64,000 nt of DNA from Liolophura sinensis (Eukaryota > Mollusca > Polyplacophora > Chitonida > Chitonidae): assembly GCF_032854445.1 (NCBI RefSeq), contig NC_088295.1, positions 94,359,805-94,423,804 on the forward strand. Direction: 5' to 3'. The translations under genes and the position numbers were made by a program. The notes under the pieces are model-generated. The model had not been told where the DNA came from and ran no database searches. It worked only from the letters and a program-made list of their open reading frames with translations. Of the stretch, positions 15,501 to 30,500 are shown piece after piece (the stretch's first letter is position 1; each line of letters opens with the position of its first letter).

Positions 15501-18500
15501 TGAGTGACTTATGGCTGGAAAGGTCGCTCACCCACTAGATCAAAACTTATCCACGATATCACAAATTACAAGAACACCTGAACAAACACGTGAGGAATTG
15601 ATACATATCTTATCACCGTGTTATTTTGATGATGACTTGCTCTACGGCTGGCATTAATGCTTACGTAAGCAGAGTTGTTTGGCTGCGTCCCATCCGTAGC
15701 CCTCGGCACAGACACACACGTAGCTGCCCGGAGTGTTCTGGCACATGTCCTCCCCACAGCCACCATTGTTCGGCCCCTCACACTCGTTGATGTCTGCAGT
15801 GCAACACGCAAAATCCTGGTTACCCACTTTTGGTTATATGCTGATATCTTTACAAACTAATCTGAACAGGTACTCAAAATTTTAATAAGCTGGCTCTCAC
15901 CATATATGCCTATATACACTATTAATAAGAAAAGAGTGGGGGTTCCGAGTCATGTTGATATTTCTAGGAAATAGGATTGTATAAATGTGACTTAATAAGA
16001 ATAATGATTGTTCACAATGTGTAATTATGAGTGTCAAAACACACCACTGCAATGTAAGTGATACTGTGTTACCATGACACCAGTACAATGAAGCTGCTAC
16101 TGTGTTACCGTGACACCTGTACGGTGCAGGTGTTACCGTGTTACCATGGCACCATGGCCTCTTTCACAAAATCACTTTGGCCAAAAATCCCAACAAATGT
16201 GTCTGAAGCTTGATGGTCAAATGTTGGCTGAAACACTACCGCCGGACCAGTGGTCAAAATGTTATCGATTTGATGCATTTGTTCCAGAGTTTAATTTGGA
16301 TTATAATTTTAGAGTCAGCCAAAGGCTGAAATCACTTACGGAACAGGCCCAGCATTCCCACAATTTCACAGAAACATTCTGACATACATGTTGGCCTTAT
16401 ACAAGTACTTTCAGATCGTGCATAAGATTAAGTGCTGCACTTCATACACAGGTGTGGCTGTTTGCCTCACCGTGGCAAGGGAGATCACTCACCTGTACAG
16501 AGTGGCAGTCGGAAACCTGGAGGACACACACAGGTCCCTGGGTGAATACAGCTTCCTCCGTTATCACACGCACCAGGCATGTTGTCCCCACAAAGGGCTG
16601 TGGTCAGAAAAAACAGATGCAGCTGGACATGTGAAAATGCGGTTTTTATTCAACTGGAACAACATTCACACATCAATATTAATAACAGCCTTTTTACTAG
16701 GTCCTGCTTATAAAAGTAGACTGTGTGAGTATCTTACTAAGGCACTATATTATTACATTCATATGTTTGATGGGCTTGTTAATTTAGTGTTTACAGACGC
16801 CCATTTCTAGCGTTTGCAGACGCCTATTTCTAGTGTTTACAGGTGCCTATTTCTAGTGTTTACAGATGTCTATTCTAGTGTTTACAGACGTCTATTTCTA
16901 GTGTTTACAGACCCCTATTTCTAGTGTTTACAGACGCCTATTTCTGGTGTTTACAGACGCCCATTTCTAGCGTTTGCAGACGCCTATTTCTAGTGTTTAC
17001 AGGTGCCTATTTCTAGTGTTTACAGATGTCTATTCTAGTGTTTACAGACGTCTATTTCTAGTGTTTACAGATGCCTATTTCTCATGTTTACAGACGCCTA
17101 TTTCTAGTGTTTACAGACGCCTATTTATAGTGTTTAAATATGCCTGTTTCTTATGTTTACAGACTCCTATTTCTGGTGTTTACAGATGCCTATTTCTAGT
17201 GTTTACAGACGCCTATTTCTAGTGTTTAAATATGCCTATTTCTAGTGTTTACAGACGCCTATTTCTAGGTATTAACTCACTAGTAGCCTTAGAAATATTG
17301 TAATCCACTCACATGACGCATTCATCACCTATTAATCTTCAACCATTTCAACCACTAGAGCACAATGGAATTTATGCACATAATTCTTATGAAAATGATG
17401 TCAAAAAGGAGTTATTTGTTTCAAATACAAGCATCATACAACTGTGTAAATTATTTCTCTACACCCCATAGATCTCTTAGCATGTTTCAAAATATTGGTT
17501 GCAGAGGCAGTTGAAAAGGTCATAGGAGTAGGGTGTATCCAGGTATGTGGAAGCTGTGATCCTAACATTTTACTTCACAGGGCCCACACTTACTGCAGTG
17601 ACAAATTTGAAATTTGATCAACAATTCATGACAATTTACACTTTCAAATTCGTTGTGGAAAACAACATCACATTTCTTTCTGCATAAATGGTGAATTAAT
17701 CTCACCCATGCTCATTTCTTCAGTTATAAAAGAACAGAGAGTTTAAGAATGCACGTACGTTTGGAGATCTCATCGTTGGGTCCCTTGCCATACCCCGGCA
17801 TTCCTTGACAGTAATAACTACCGGGCTTGTTCACACACGACCCATCACAACGCACCGATTCACACTCATCTACATCTGCAGTAAGAACAGTTCAGAGGAG
17901 CAGCTATAACAAGGGGGATTTTGAGAAGAATCTTAACGTAATCAGCTTTGTCCATATACATGTAGGTATCCAGTAATACAGGTAAAAGACTGATTCTGTG
18001 CTAACCTTCGTGTCATTCACTCCAGAATCAAGATGTTAACATTAAAGATAAATGTAGCTGGACCTACATTTGGCTAAATGGCTAAATCCACAGATAATCT
18101 ACATCCTAATTTGCAAAAAGTTCCCTTAAATCTAATCTACATACAGGCGCATGTACAACACGCGCATGTAAAATAGCTGCATGTACAACAGGTGCATGTA
18201 CAACAGGTGCATGTACAACAGGAGCATGTACAACAGGTGCATGTACAACAGGTAAATGTACAACAGGCACTTGTACAACAGCTGCATGTACAACAGGTGC
18301 ATGTACAAAAGGCGCATGTACAACAGGAGCATGTACAACAGGTGCATGTACAACAGGTAAATGTACAACAGGCACTTGTACAACAGGCGCATGCGCAACA
18401 GGTACGTTTACAACAGGTGCATGTACAACAGATGCATGTACAACAGATGCATGTACAACAGCTGCATGTATAGCAGGCGCATGTACAACAGGGGCATGCA

Positions 18501-21500
18501 CAACAGCTGCATGTGCAACAGGTGCATGTACAACAGGCGCATGCACAACAGGTACATGTACAACAGCTAAATGTACAACAGGTACATGTACAACAAGCCC
18601 ATGTAGAAAAGGTGCATGCACAACAGGCGCATGTAGAAAGGTGCATGTACCAAAGGTAAATGTACAACTGATAAATACATAACATGTGCAAGAGGTACAT
18701 GTACAACAAACACATGCATAACACACCCGTGCACAACAGGCCCATATACAAGAGGTAAAGGAACAACAGGTGCAGGTACAACAGGCACATGTACAACAAC
18801 AACAGGTGCAGGTACAACAGGCACATGTACAACAGGTGCATGTAGACCAGGCCCAGGTGCAACAGGCGCATGTACCACAGGGGCATTGAAAAAAAGGGGC
18901 ATGCACAACAGGTGCATGTACAACAGATGCATGTACAACAGGTAAATGCACAACAGATGCAAGCACAACAGATGCAAGTACAACAGGCGCATGTACATCA
19001 GGTACATGTACAACAGCCGCTGTACAACAAGCGCACAGGCGCAAGTACAACAGGTGCTTGTACAACAGGCACAAATTTTACACAGGCTTATAGTAAGCCT
19101 ACCCAGTTGTTCCCTTACCCACGCAGTTGTTCCCTTACCCACGCAGTCTCCTCCTTGATACCCGTCGGGACATGAACACACCCCCGGCTCAGAACATGTC
19201 CCTCCATTACCACACTTCCCAAGAGGATGCCCAAAACACACAGCTGCAAATACAAACAGATCAAAACATTCAGCGCAGAGAATTTAAAGATTTGGGACTC
19301 TGGAGAAATTTTTTACTTTTAGGATGAATGACGTGCGGGCAAAAAATGCCGATGACAACCGATGTGAAGAAGAAAGGGAAGTTTCTCAAAACTGATCAGG
19401 AACACCAGGTGGATTTAATTAATGAACCGCCCTTAACACAGATCAAGAGGATCATGATAACCCACCTGATTTCACATAATCATTGCCTTCCCATGTATAT
19501 CCGACTCATACACCCTACCTGCACAACTGATACTGCAACCTGCTTTATAAAGTTTAGGAACTTTATTGCTAATTGTGAACGTTAACGCATCCACAGATGA
19601 TATTATTTTTGAAAGGCAATTCTTTGGGCTATTCTAATATTAATATAGGTCTAATATCAATAATTTGACTGCATTTGTGTTGATCGTTTTTTTCCTAAAA
19701 ATCTCCGGGAAAAACTTTAAGTAAACCACATCATTGTTAATAACTGTATTATTATTATTGCAAATTTTCTCCAAAAACACGCGTGATACAAGGTGTCACA
19801 GCACAGGTATTAGCATATCTCTGAGACAACTCACGAATGCTGATGTTACTTCCGGGTAATTTCCCATATCCTTCCTGCTCACTCCAGCAGTAGTAACCAG
19901 ACATCTGGTTTACACAGCCTAAATCACAGCCACTGTCTACCTGACTGCACTCGTCCACATCTGAAGGAAGAAAAACACAAGTCATGAAGAAACTGGCAGT
20001 CATGGAGAAACTAGAAAATACAAGTCATGGAGAAACTGAATAACACAAGCCATGGAGAAACTGGATAACACAAGTCATGGGAAAAATGAAAAAACACTAG
20101 TCATGGAGAAACTGGAAAACACAAGTTATGGAGATAATAAAAAAGCAAGTCAAGTAGCTATAGTAAACAGGGGAAAAGTGAAAATGAAAGAAATGGTTCA
20201 CCTCCATGCCCCACCCCTATATCAACGTTTCTGACGAATTTGATACGTGAATAAGAGCTGCGAACAAATTTACAAAACTTTTCTCACCTGCGCAGTTGTC
20301 TGTCGGGAACTCAGGTGGGCAGGAACATATGTCTGGAGCAGTACACACACCGTCATTGAGGCATTTACCCGGGGCAAGGCCGTAACATACAGCTGTAACA
20401 GAAGTTATATACACGCACAACTTCCACACTAGTGAATAGGTACTGGCACCAATAACATTCATCTACATCTTCTGACAGACATTATACACAACAAGTAATA
20501 AATGATCTAATGAAATGCTTACACTGATAAGCTTTAGTTAACAGAAATCTCACACTTGCCTAAATCAAAGGTTACGTACGTCTGCATGTGTTCTGGTCTT
20601 TGTCCCAACCAAACCCAGGCCGGCACTCACAGGAGTATGAGCCCGCCTCATTAATACACCGGAGTTCACAGCCTCCGTTCTTCTCCACACACTCGTTAAT
20701 GTCTGATAAGGACAGATAAAGTTCATAATTATGACATGATGACAAATGTAAACTATGCCATGAACCATAATAATATTCATGTTTACCATCATTTAAATTC
20801 TACTGACAATGGATTTTTGTGTGTATACATGTACTTGTGTATATACATGTACCTGTGTGTATACATGTACTTGTGTGTATACATGTACCTGTGTGTATAC
20901 ATGTACCTGTGTGTATACATGTACCTGTGCGTATACATGTACTTGTGTGTATACATGTACCTGTATGTATACATGTATGTGTGTATACATGTACCTGTGT
21001 GTATACATGTACCTGTGGGTATACATGTACATGTGTGTATACATGTACCTGTGGGTATACATGTACTTGTGTGTATATATATACCTGTGTGTATACATGT
21101 ACTTGTGTGTATACATGTACCTGTGTGTATACATGTACCTGTTTGTATACATGTACCTGTTTGTATACATGTACCTGTGTGCAAACATGTACTTGGGTGT
21201 ATACATGTATGTATGTATGTATACATGTATGTATACATATACCTGTGTGTATACATGTACCTGTGGGTATACATGTACTTGTGTGTATACATATACCTGT
21301 GTGTATACATGTACTTGTGTGTATACATGCACCTGTGTGTATACATGTACATGTGTGTATACATGTACATGTGTGTATACATGTACCTGTGTGTATACAT
21401 GTACCTGTGTGTATACATGTACTTGTGGGTATACATGTACTTGTGTGTATACATGTACATGTGTGTATACATGCACCTGTATGTATACATGTATTTGTGT

Positions 21501-24500
21501 GTATACATGTACCTGTGTGTATACATGTGCATGTGTGTATACATGTACATGTGTGTATACATGTGCATGTCTGCAAACATGTACCTGTGTGCATACATGT
21601 ACATCTGTGTATACATGCACCTGTGTGTATACATGCACCTGTGTGTATACATGTACCTGTGTGTATACATATACATGTGTGTATACATGCACCTGTGTGT
21701 ATACATGTACCTGTGTGTATACATGTGCATGTGTGTATACATGTACCTGTGTGTATACATATACCTGTGTGTATACATGTACATCTGTGTATACATGCAC
21801 CTGTGTGTATACATGTACCTGTGTGTATACATGTACATGTGTGTATACATGCACCTGTGTATACATGTACCTGTGTGTATACATGTACCTGTGTGTATAC
21901 ATGTACATGGGTGTATACATGCACCTGTATGTATACATGTATTTGTGTGTATACATGTACCTGTGTGTATACATGTACATGTGTGTATACATGTACATGT
22001 GTGTATACATCACCTGAGTGTATACATGTACCTGTGTGTATACATGTACATGTGTGTATACATGTACATGTGTGTATAGATGCACCTGTGGGCAAACATG
22101 TACTTGTATACATGTAATTAGTGAGAAGTATGCCATGCACCCTTCATACATGCACCATTCTCCAGCTACGTACTCAGTTGAACATGGATTGGTGCATAAA
22201 ATCCCAGAAACACCACTTCTTTTTTTCTTCTTTTTACCTCTTCTTCTTTTTACACACAAATTTGTCGAAATTCATGCTGGTAGGAAAGTTTGCAGGAAAA
22301 AATGGTTAAATGTGGAAAATTAGTTGCAAAGGGTAGGGCTACCTACTGAATCACCCAAATTCCGTGGAGAAAGTAATTACTTCTGCCCTTGCGCCCTGGA
22401 CGGTAAAAGATATTACGGGAGCTGAGGGTGAGGCATCAGATTCAACCAAAACACGAGACATTATTTGTCAGAATGCTGATTAGTAACTTCACCGGAGTGG
22501 CGAGTTAGACATTATCACCATATAATACAATGCCATACTATTTTCTATGTATGTACAAGTAGTCACATTGAAATCAAAACAACGTGCGTAAATCCTCACG
22601 ATAAAGGTGTCATCCAGTAAGGTAAGTTCAAACTGAGAGATGCGCACCTGTGCAGTGGGGTGGGCTATAGCCTGGGGAGCAGTGACACACTGACGGGGAG
22701 GTACAGGTGCCTCCGTTAGGGCAGGTACCAGGCAGGGAGTCACGGCACACCGCTACAACAGAGAAGTAGAAGCTTCGGGAGACAGAGTAGAGAGCCAGTT
22801 TACAGTGCACAGTTAACATCAACTATAAACTAACTGGCTCATCATTATAGACTCTATACATTAAACATCGGATGAGGATAAAACAAAATATGGTTATGTT
22901 GATCAGTTTGCACTGACACAAAGGGTCAGTCATCAAATCTATAATTACAACTAAAAACAGGAGGATCCTCTATTTTGCGAGTCTGAAAATATAAAGAAAT
23001 AGAGTAAGGTAATACATACGTTTACAGTCGGTATCCCCTTGTCTTTTACCATAGCCTTTCCAGCAGTGGCAGAAGTAGGAACCTGGTATGTTCATACATT
23101 GTGTGTCACAACCCCCTTCTTCCTGGAGACACTCATTCTTATCTGAAAACAACACAATATAGCACTCACAGGATCACATTATCTACAGTGTCTGGTAACG
23201 CTTCGACAGGTACAGATTCCTGGACTAGCACCCTCCACTAGGACGCTCCCCACATAGCCACCCTGTGTTATCTACAGTTTGTCTCACCTGTACACTGAGG
23301 TGTCTGGTAACCCTCTGTACAGGTAGGCCTACAGATACCTGGACAGGCACACACCCCCTCATTGAGGACACTCTCCAGGTAACCACCCTGTGTTATCTAC
23401 AGTTTATCTCACCTGTACACTGAGGTGTCTGGAAACCCTCTGTACAGTTACAGATACCTGGACTGTCACGCACCCCTCAATGACGGCACTCCCCAGGTAA
23501 CCACCCTGTGTTATCTACAGTTTGTCTGACCTGTACACTGAGGTGTCTGGTAATCCTCTCTACAGGTACAGATACCTGGACTGGCACACACCCCTCATTG
23601 AGGACACTCTCCATGTAACCACCCTGTGTTATCTACAGTTTGTCTCACCTGTACACTGAGGTGTCTGGTAACCCTCTGTACAGGTACAGATACCTGGACT
23701 GGTACACACCCCTCATTGAGGACACTTTCCATGTAACCACCCTGTGTTATCTACAGTTTATCTCACCTGTACACTGAGGTGTCTGCTAACCCTCTGTACA
23801 GGTACAGATACCTGGACTGTCACGCACCCCTCAATGACGGCACTCCCCAGGTAACCACCCTGTGTTATCTACAGTTTGTCTCACCTGTACACTGAGGTGT
23901 CTGGTAACCCTCTCTACAGGTACAGATACCTGGACTGGCACACACACCCTCATTGAGGACACTCCCCAGGTAACCACCCTGTGTTATCTACAGTTTGTCT
24001 CACCTGTACACTGAGGTACAGTCCGGTAAGACTCTGTTCAGGTACAGACACCTGGACTGGCACACACCCCTCCATGAGGACACTCCCCAGGTAACCACCC
24101 TGTGTTATTTATAGTTTATCTCACCTGTACACGGAGGTGTCTGGTAACCCTCTCTGCAGGTACAGATACCTGGACTGGCACACACCCCTCATTGAGGACA
24201 CTCTCCAGGTAACCACCCTGTGTTATCTACAGTTTATCTCACCTGTACACTGAGGTGTCTGGTAACCCTCTCTACAGGTACAGATACCTGGACTGGCACA
24301 CACCCCTCATTGAGGACACTCCCCAGGTAACCACCCTGTGTTATCTACAGTTTGTCTCACCTGTACACTGAGGTGTCTGGTAACCCTCTGTACAGGTACA
24401 GATACCTGGACTGGCACACACCCCTCCACTAGAACACTCCCCAGGTAAAAATCCAAAGCATACAGCTACAAGAATAGGTGAAAGTATATCAGTAATTTTA

Positions 24501-27500
24501 AAACAGTATTAAGAGAAAATAAATATCTGGTACGTTAATTAACTAAATACCACAACTGATGATAAAATTCGTTTATCCAAATCACAGAGCTGTTAGATGA
24601 GTTTCTCAGCACTAATCTAACAAGGCATTCAGAGAACACCGGTAGATCACCTGCCTGAGCAGTAAGTAAAACTGCAATATGTTCAAGATGCACTGAAATA
24701 CTCATCTCTAAACCAAAATCAAGTAGAATGACATCGTCATACACAAATCGGATATAATTCACAGATTCACAGATTTTATCCATGTGACATCTAAAAGCTT
24801 GAGTACAACGTCACAATAATGAAATGTGTCTTCACCTTATCCATTAAGCTGTATGCGTGAAAAGAATTATTACGTATTGTACCTCAGTGGGGGCAACTAT
24901 GAAAATAAAAGTAATAATCACGCTGTCATTATTATTAAGCATGTAAATGTTTAGATGATATGAAAGACACATATAGGCTATACATGAAAGTTTCTGGGAT
25001 ATGGGTGCAATACTTCAGCGGAAGCGGCATGGACAAAATCTGTGTACTGTGCTGTAAGTATGAGAACTGGAGTAATTATGAAAATTATTACCTGACTGTA
25101 ATAAAACTTAACCAAGCATGATAGATGATAGGGAAGATGTATGGTAAGTTTCATCCAAAATCAGCGCAGCATTTTGGGAGGAGATGCATGGACAAAACCT
25201 GTGTCTATGGACAGGCAGGCAGACAGACAGGTTGATTCCAGCATATCCCACTGAAACCACTCTAACGTCTTTATTGAATCGGGTGTAAATATTTAAAAAT
25301 ATACATAACTTCTGTTGCTGTAAAAGAAACCTTCAATCAATGTATGAGTGCACTTTATACATGCGCAAAAAGAGCTTAACCTTCCATTTGAGCGTGTATA
25401 TGCACAAACCATACATGTACCTTACACGGAGCTAAAAAAGCTTAACCTTCAATCCGTGTATGATATACAGGAGCTAAATATACAGGAGCTAAAAAAGCTT
25501 AACCTTCAATCCGTGAATGATATACAGGAGCTAAATATACAGGAGCTAAAAAAGCTTAACCTTCAATCCGTGTATGATATACAGGAGCTAAATATACAGG
25601 AGCTAAAAAAGCTTAACCTTCAATCCGTGAATGATATACAGGAGCTAAATATACAGGAGCTAAAAAAGCTTAACCCTCAATCCGTGTGTGTATGATATAC
25701 AGGAGCTAACTATACAGGAGCTAAAAAAGTTTAACCTTCCACTTGAGTACATTTACACACCATGCCTTAGATTAAGGGGCCGAATATACAGGAGCTAAAA
25801 AAGCTTAACCCTCCATTTGAGTACAATTACATGCCCTAGATTAGAGGCCGAATATACAGGAGCCAAAAAAGCTTAACCTTCCATTTGAGTACATTTACAC
25901 ACCATGCCTTAGATTAGGGGGCCGAATATACAGGAGCCAAAAAAGCTTAACCCTCCATTTGAGTACAATTACATGCCTTAGATTAGAGGGCCGAATATAC
26001 AGGAGCCAAAAAACCTTAACCTTCCATTTGAGTACATTTACACACCATGCCTTAGATTAGGGGGCTAATAAAAGCTTAGCCTTCAATCCAAGTGCAAAAG
26101 AAAAATACTTAACCGGACTCCAACACCGCTATTTTCCCACCCTTCCAGAATACCTCCCCTTACTTTGTATAGACGAGCTAATAAAAGAATAACAATGCTT
26201 AAACTAAACTACATCATACATTTGGCAACAAAATTTGCTAAAGCCTTTCGTTAATCATAATGTCTAATATGTGAAAGAAAAAAACATATTTGTGAGCCTT
26301 ACGTTGGTCTACAGCTTCTCCTGGGATACGTCCATAACCACCCACAGAACTGCAGTAATACGCGCCAGGTACATTGACACAGTCACCTGGGCAAACGCCA
26401 CCTCCTGATTCACACTCATCCACGTCTGAAAACACAAGAATAGTGCACGATATGACTTCTTCTGTGTTGCTGTTACAGCCCCCAATTATAACATTTACTT
26501 ACATTGTTACCTAAACAGTGTGGAGGAGATTACCCAGAGGACAGTTACACAGGTCAGCCTGTACACACACTCCTCCATCAGGACAAGACCACAAACTTAC
26601 CTGAACAGTGTGGAGGTGAGTACCCAGAGGGACAGTTACACAGGTCAAGCTGTACACACACTCCTCCATCAGGACAAGACCACAAACTTACCTGAACAGT
26701 GTGGAGGTGAGTACCCAGAGGGACAGTTACACAGGTCAGACTGTACACAAACTCTTCCATCAGGACAGGACCACACACTTACCTGAACAGTGTGGAAAAG
26801 AGTACCCAGAGGGATAGTTACGCAGGTCAGGCTGTACACACACTCCTCCATCAGGACAGGACCACACACTTACCTGAACAGTGTGGAGAAGAGTACCCAG
26901 AGGGACAGTTACACAGGTCAGGCTGTACACACACTCCTCCATTTGGACAGGACCACACACTTACCTGAACAGTGTGGAGGAGAGTACCCAGAGGGACAGT
27001 TACACAGGTCAGGCTGTACACACACTCCTCCATCAGGACAAGACCACAAACTTACCTGAACAGTGTGGAGAAGAGTACCCAGAGGGACAGTTACGCAGGT
27101 CAGGCTGTACACACACTCCTCCATCAGGACAGGACCACACACTTACCTGAACAGTGTGGAGGAGAGTACCCAGAGGGACAGTTACGCAGGTCAGGCTGTA
27201 CACACACTCCTCAATCAGGGCAGGACCACACACTTACCTGAACAGTGTGGAGGAGAGTACCCAGAGGGACAGTTACACAGGTCAGGCTGTACACACACTC
27301 CTCCATCAGGACAAGACCACACATTTACCTGAACAGTGTGGAGGGGAGTACCCAGAGGGACAGTTACACAGGTCAGGCTGTACACACACTCCTCAATCAG
27401 GGCAGGACCACACACTTACCTGAACAGTGTGGAGGAGAGTACCCAGAGGGACAGTTACACAGGTCAGGCTGTACACACACTCCTCAATCAGGGCAGGACC

Positions 27501-30500
27501 ACACACTTACCTGAACAGTGTGGAGGAGAGTACCCAGAGGGACAGTTACACAGGTCAGGCTGTACACACACTCCTCCATCAGGACAAGACCACACATTTA
27601 CCTGAACAGTGTGGAGGGGAGTACCCAGAGGGACAGTTACACAGGTCAGGCTGTACACACACTCCTCCATCAGGACAGGACCACAAACTTACCTGAACAG
27701 CGTGGAGGAGAGTACCCAGAGGGACAGTTACGCAGGTCAGGCTGTACACACACTCCTCCATCAGGACAGGACCACAAACTTACCTGAACAGTGTGGAGGA
27801 GAGTACCTAGAGGGACAGTTACACAGGTCAGGCTGTACACACACTCCTCAATTAGGACAAGACCACACATTTACCTGAACAGTGTGGAGGGGAGTACCCA
27901 GAGGGACAGTTACACAGGTCAGGCTGTACACACACTCCTCCATCAGGACAGGACCACACACTTACCTGAACAGTGTGGAGGAGAGTACCCAGAGGGACAG
28001 TTACACAGGTCAGCCTGTACACACATTCCTCCATCAGGACAGGACCACAAACTTACCTGAACAGTGTGGAGGAGAGTACCCAGAGGGACAGTTACGCAGG
28101 TCAGGCTGTACACACACTCCTCAATCAGGGCAGGACCACACACTTACCTGAACAGTGTGGAGGAGAGTACCCAGAGGGACAGTTACACAGGTCAGGCTGT
28201 ACACACACTCCTCAATCAGGGCAGGACCACACACTTACCTGAACAGTGTGGAGGTGAGTACCCAGAGGGACAGTTACACAGGTCAGGCTGTACACACACT
28301 CCTCCATCAGGACAGGACCACAAACTTACCTGAACAGTGTGGATGAGAGTACCCAGAGGGACAGTTACGCAGGTCAGGCTGTACACACACTCCTCAATCA
28401 GGGCAGGACCACACACTTACCTGAACAGTGTGGAGGAGAGTACCCAGAGGGACAGTTACACAGGTCAGGCTGTACACACACTCCTCAATCAGGGCAGGAC
28501 CACACACTTACCTGAACAGTGTGGAGGAGAGTACCCAGAGGGACAGTTACACAGGTCAGGCTGTACACACACTCCTCCATCAGGACAAGACCACACATTT
28601 ACCTGAACAGTGTGGAGGGGAGTACCCAGAGGGACAGTTACACAGGTCAGGCTGTACACACACTCCTCCATCAGGACAGGACCACAAACTTACCTGAACA
28701 GTGTGGAGGAGAGTACCCAGAGGGACAGTTACACAGGTCAGGCTGTACACACACTCCTCCATCAGGACAGGACCACAAACTTACCTGAACAGTGTGGATG
28801 AGAGTACCCAGAGGGACAGTTACGCAGGTCAGGCTGTACACACACTCCTCAATCAGGGCAGGACCACACACTTACCTGAACAGTGTGGAGGAGAGTACCC
28901 AGAGGGACAGTTACACAGGTCAGGCTGTACATACACTCCTCAATCAGGGCAGGACCACACACTTACCTGAACAGTGTGGAGGAGAGTACCCAGAGGGACA
29001 GTTACACAGGTCAGGCTGTACACACACTCCTCCATCAGGACAAGACCACACATTTACCTGAACAGTGTGGAGGGGAGTACCCAGAGGGACAGTTACACAG
29101 GTCAGGCTGTACACACACTCCTCCATCAGGACAGGACCACAAACTTACCTGAACAGTGTGGAGGAGAGTACCCAGAGGGACAGTTACACAGGTCAGGCTG
29201 TACACACATTCCTCCATCAGGACAGGACCACAAACTTACCTGAACAGTGTGGAGGAGAGTACCCAGAGGGACAGTTACACAGGTCAGGCTGTACACACGC
29301 TCCTCCATTTGGACAGGTTCCAGGAGAATTTTCAAAGCAGACAGCTTAAACAAAAAAATTAACACTCAAGTATTTTCAATATAGTGAAATGTAGAGCAAA
29401 GATATATGTACATATGTACTATGCCTTACAGGTTATAACTGAAAGTGCTCACTGTCACAAAGATTTTATTATAATTTTTGCATTTCTTCTCTTGCAAATC
29501 ATCTCAAAATGAAATATGGTAATACATCCCAGAGTAGTTACGTTTCTCAGTGGTTTGGCCTGGCGGAATACCATAGCCCTGCTGGTCCCCCTGGCAGTAG
29601 TAGGACCCATTCAAATTCACACAGCCATTGAGACAGCCATGACTTCCCGTACACTCATCAACATCTAGGAAAAGAGAAAGGAAGACAACTGTCAGTAATT
29701 TCGGTTTGGTCGCATCCAGAAAATCATATATAGATTTAACTGAAGTCTGTAACATTCCGAAGATGGACCCAGATATTTCCGACACAGCAGCTCACATACA
29801 TATAGGGTATTTTCATTATTTTGCTTACTGTCAAAGCCGCTATATGTCATATTTAGTTCGTGTGCTTACATTTAATACAAAATAAATACTCTGACAGATT
29901 TACAAACTGTTCATGCAACAAACCCTGTATAAACCCAAAGGCATATCGATATCATTGTAGGCCACTACCTAAAAAGCAAGGCATTGAAAATTACAACTAC
30001 AAGGTACTTGTCCATGGCACTTGAAAGAAATATAGGAATATAAGAACTTTGAATCCATCTGCCAATATGTTTACTGCATTTTTGTGCCAGTGAATAAACA
30101 ATTCAGTGTAGTTTAGAGCCCTCCCCTATACAGTTTGGCTATGGTCCTGTAGTTTAGAGCCCTCACCTGTACAATCTGGCTCTGGTCCTGTAGTTAAGAG
30201 CCCTCACCTGTACAATCTGGGTCTGGTCCTGTGGTTTAGAGCCTTCACCTGTACAATTTGGCTAAGGTCCTGTAGTTTAGAGCCCTCACCTGTACAATCT
30301 GGCTCTGGTGCTGTAGTTTAGAGCCCTCACCTGTACAATCTGGCTATGGTCCTGTAGTTTAGAGCCCTCACCTGTACAATCTGGTTCTGGTTCTGCAGTT
30401 TAGAGCCCTCACCTGTACAGTTTGGCTATGGTCCTGTAGTTTAGAACCCTCACCTGTACAATCTGGCTCTGGCCCTGCAGTTTAGAGCCCTCACCTGTAC

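Noticed and set aside
18106-19074. 322-codon minus-strand V-V-H-A-P repeat ORF
   Set aside because: The 15-bp array is a multiple of 3 without stops. It lies in the intron between modules 27 and 28.
20736-22259. Very long ORFs (up to 488 codons) in all frames
   Set aside because: The 16-bp unit has no stop in any frame, so ORFs arise on both strands at once. No domain, start context or splice pattern.
25348-25695. 115-codon ORF with a regular 19-residue repeat
   Set aside because: 57-bp tandem array, a multiple of 3. No matching exon borders.
26505-29330. CRISPR-like regular repeats (also other arrays)
   Set aside because: Units are contiguous with no unique spacers, in an intron-bearing eukaryotic gene.
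26504-29362. Ladder of 89-codon plus-strand ORFs every 91 bp
   Set aside because: Opposite strand of the 91-bp donor-copying array.
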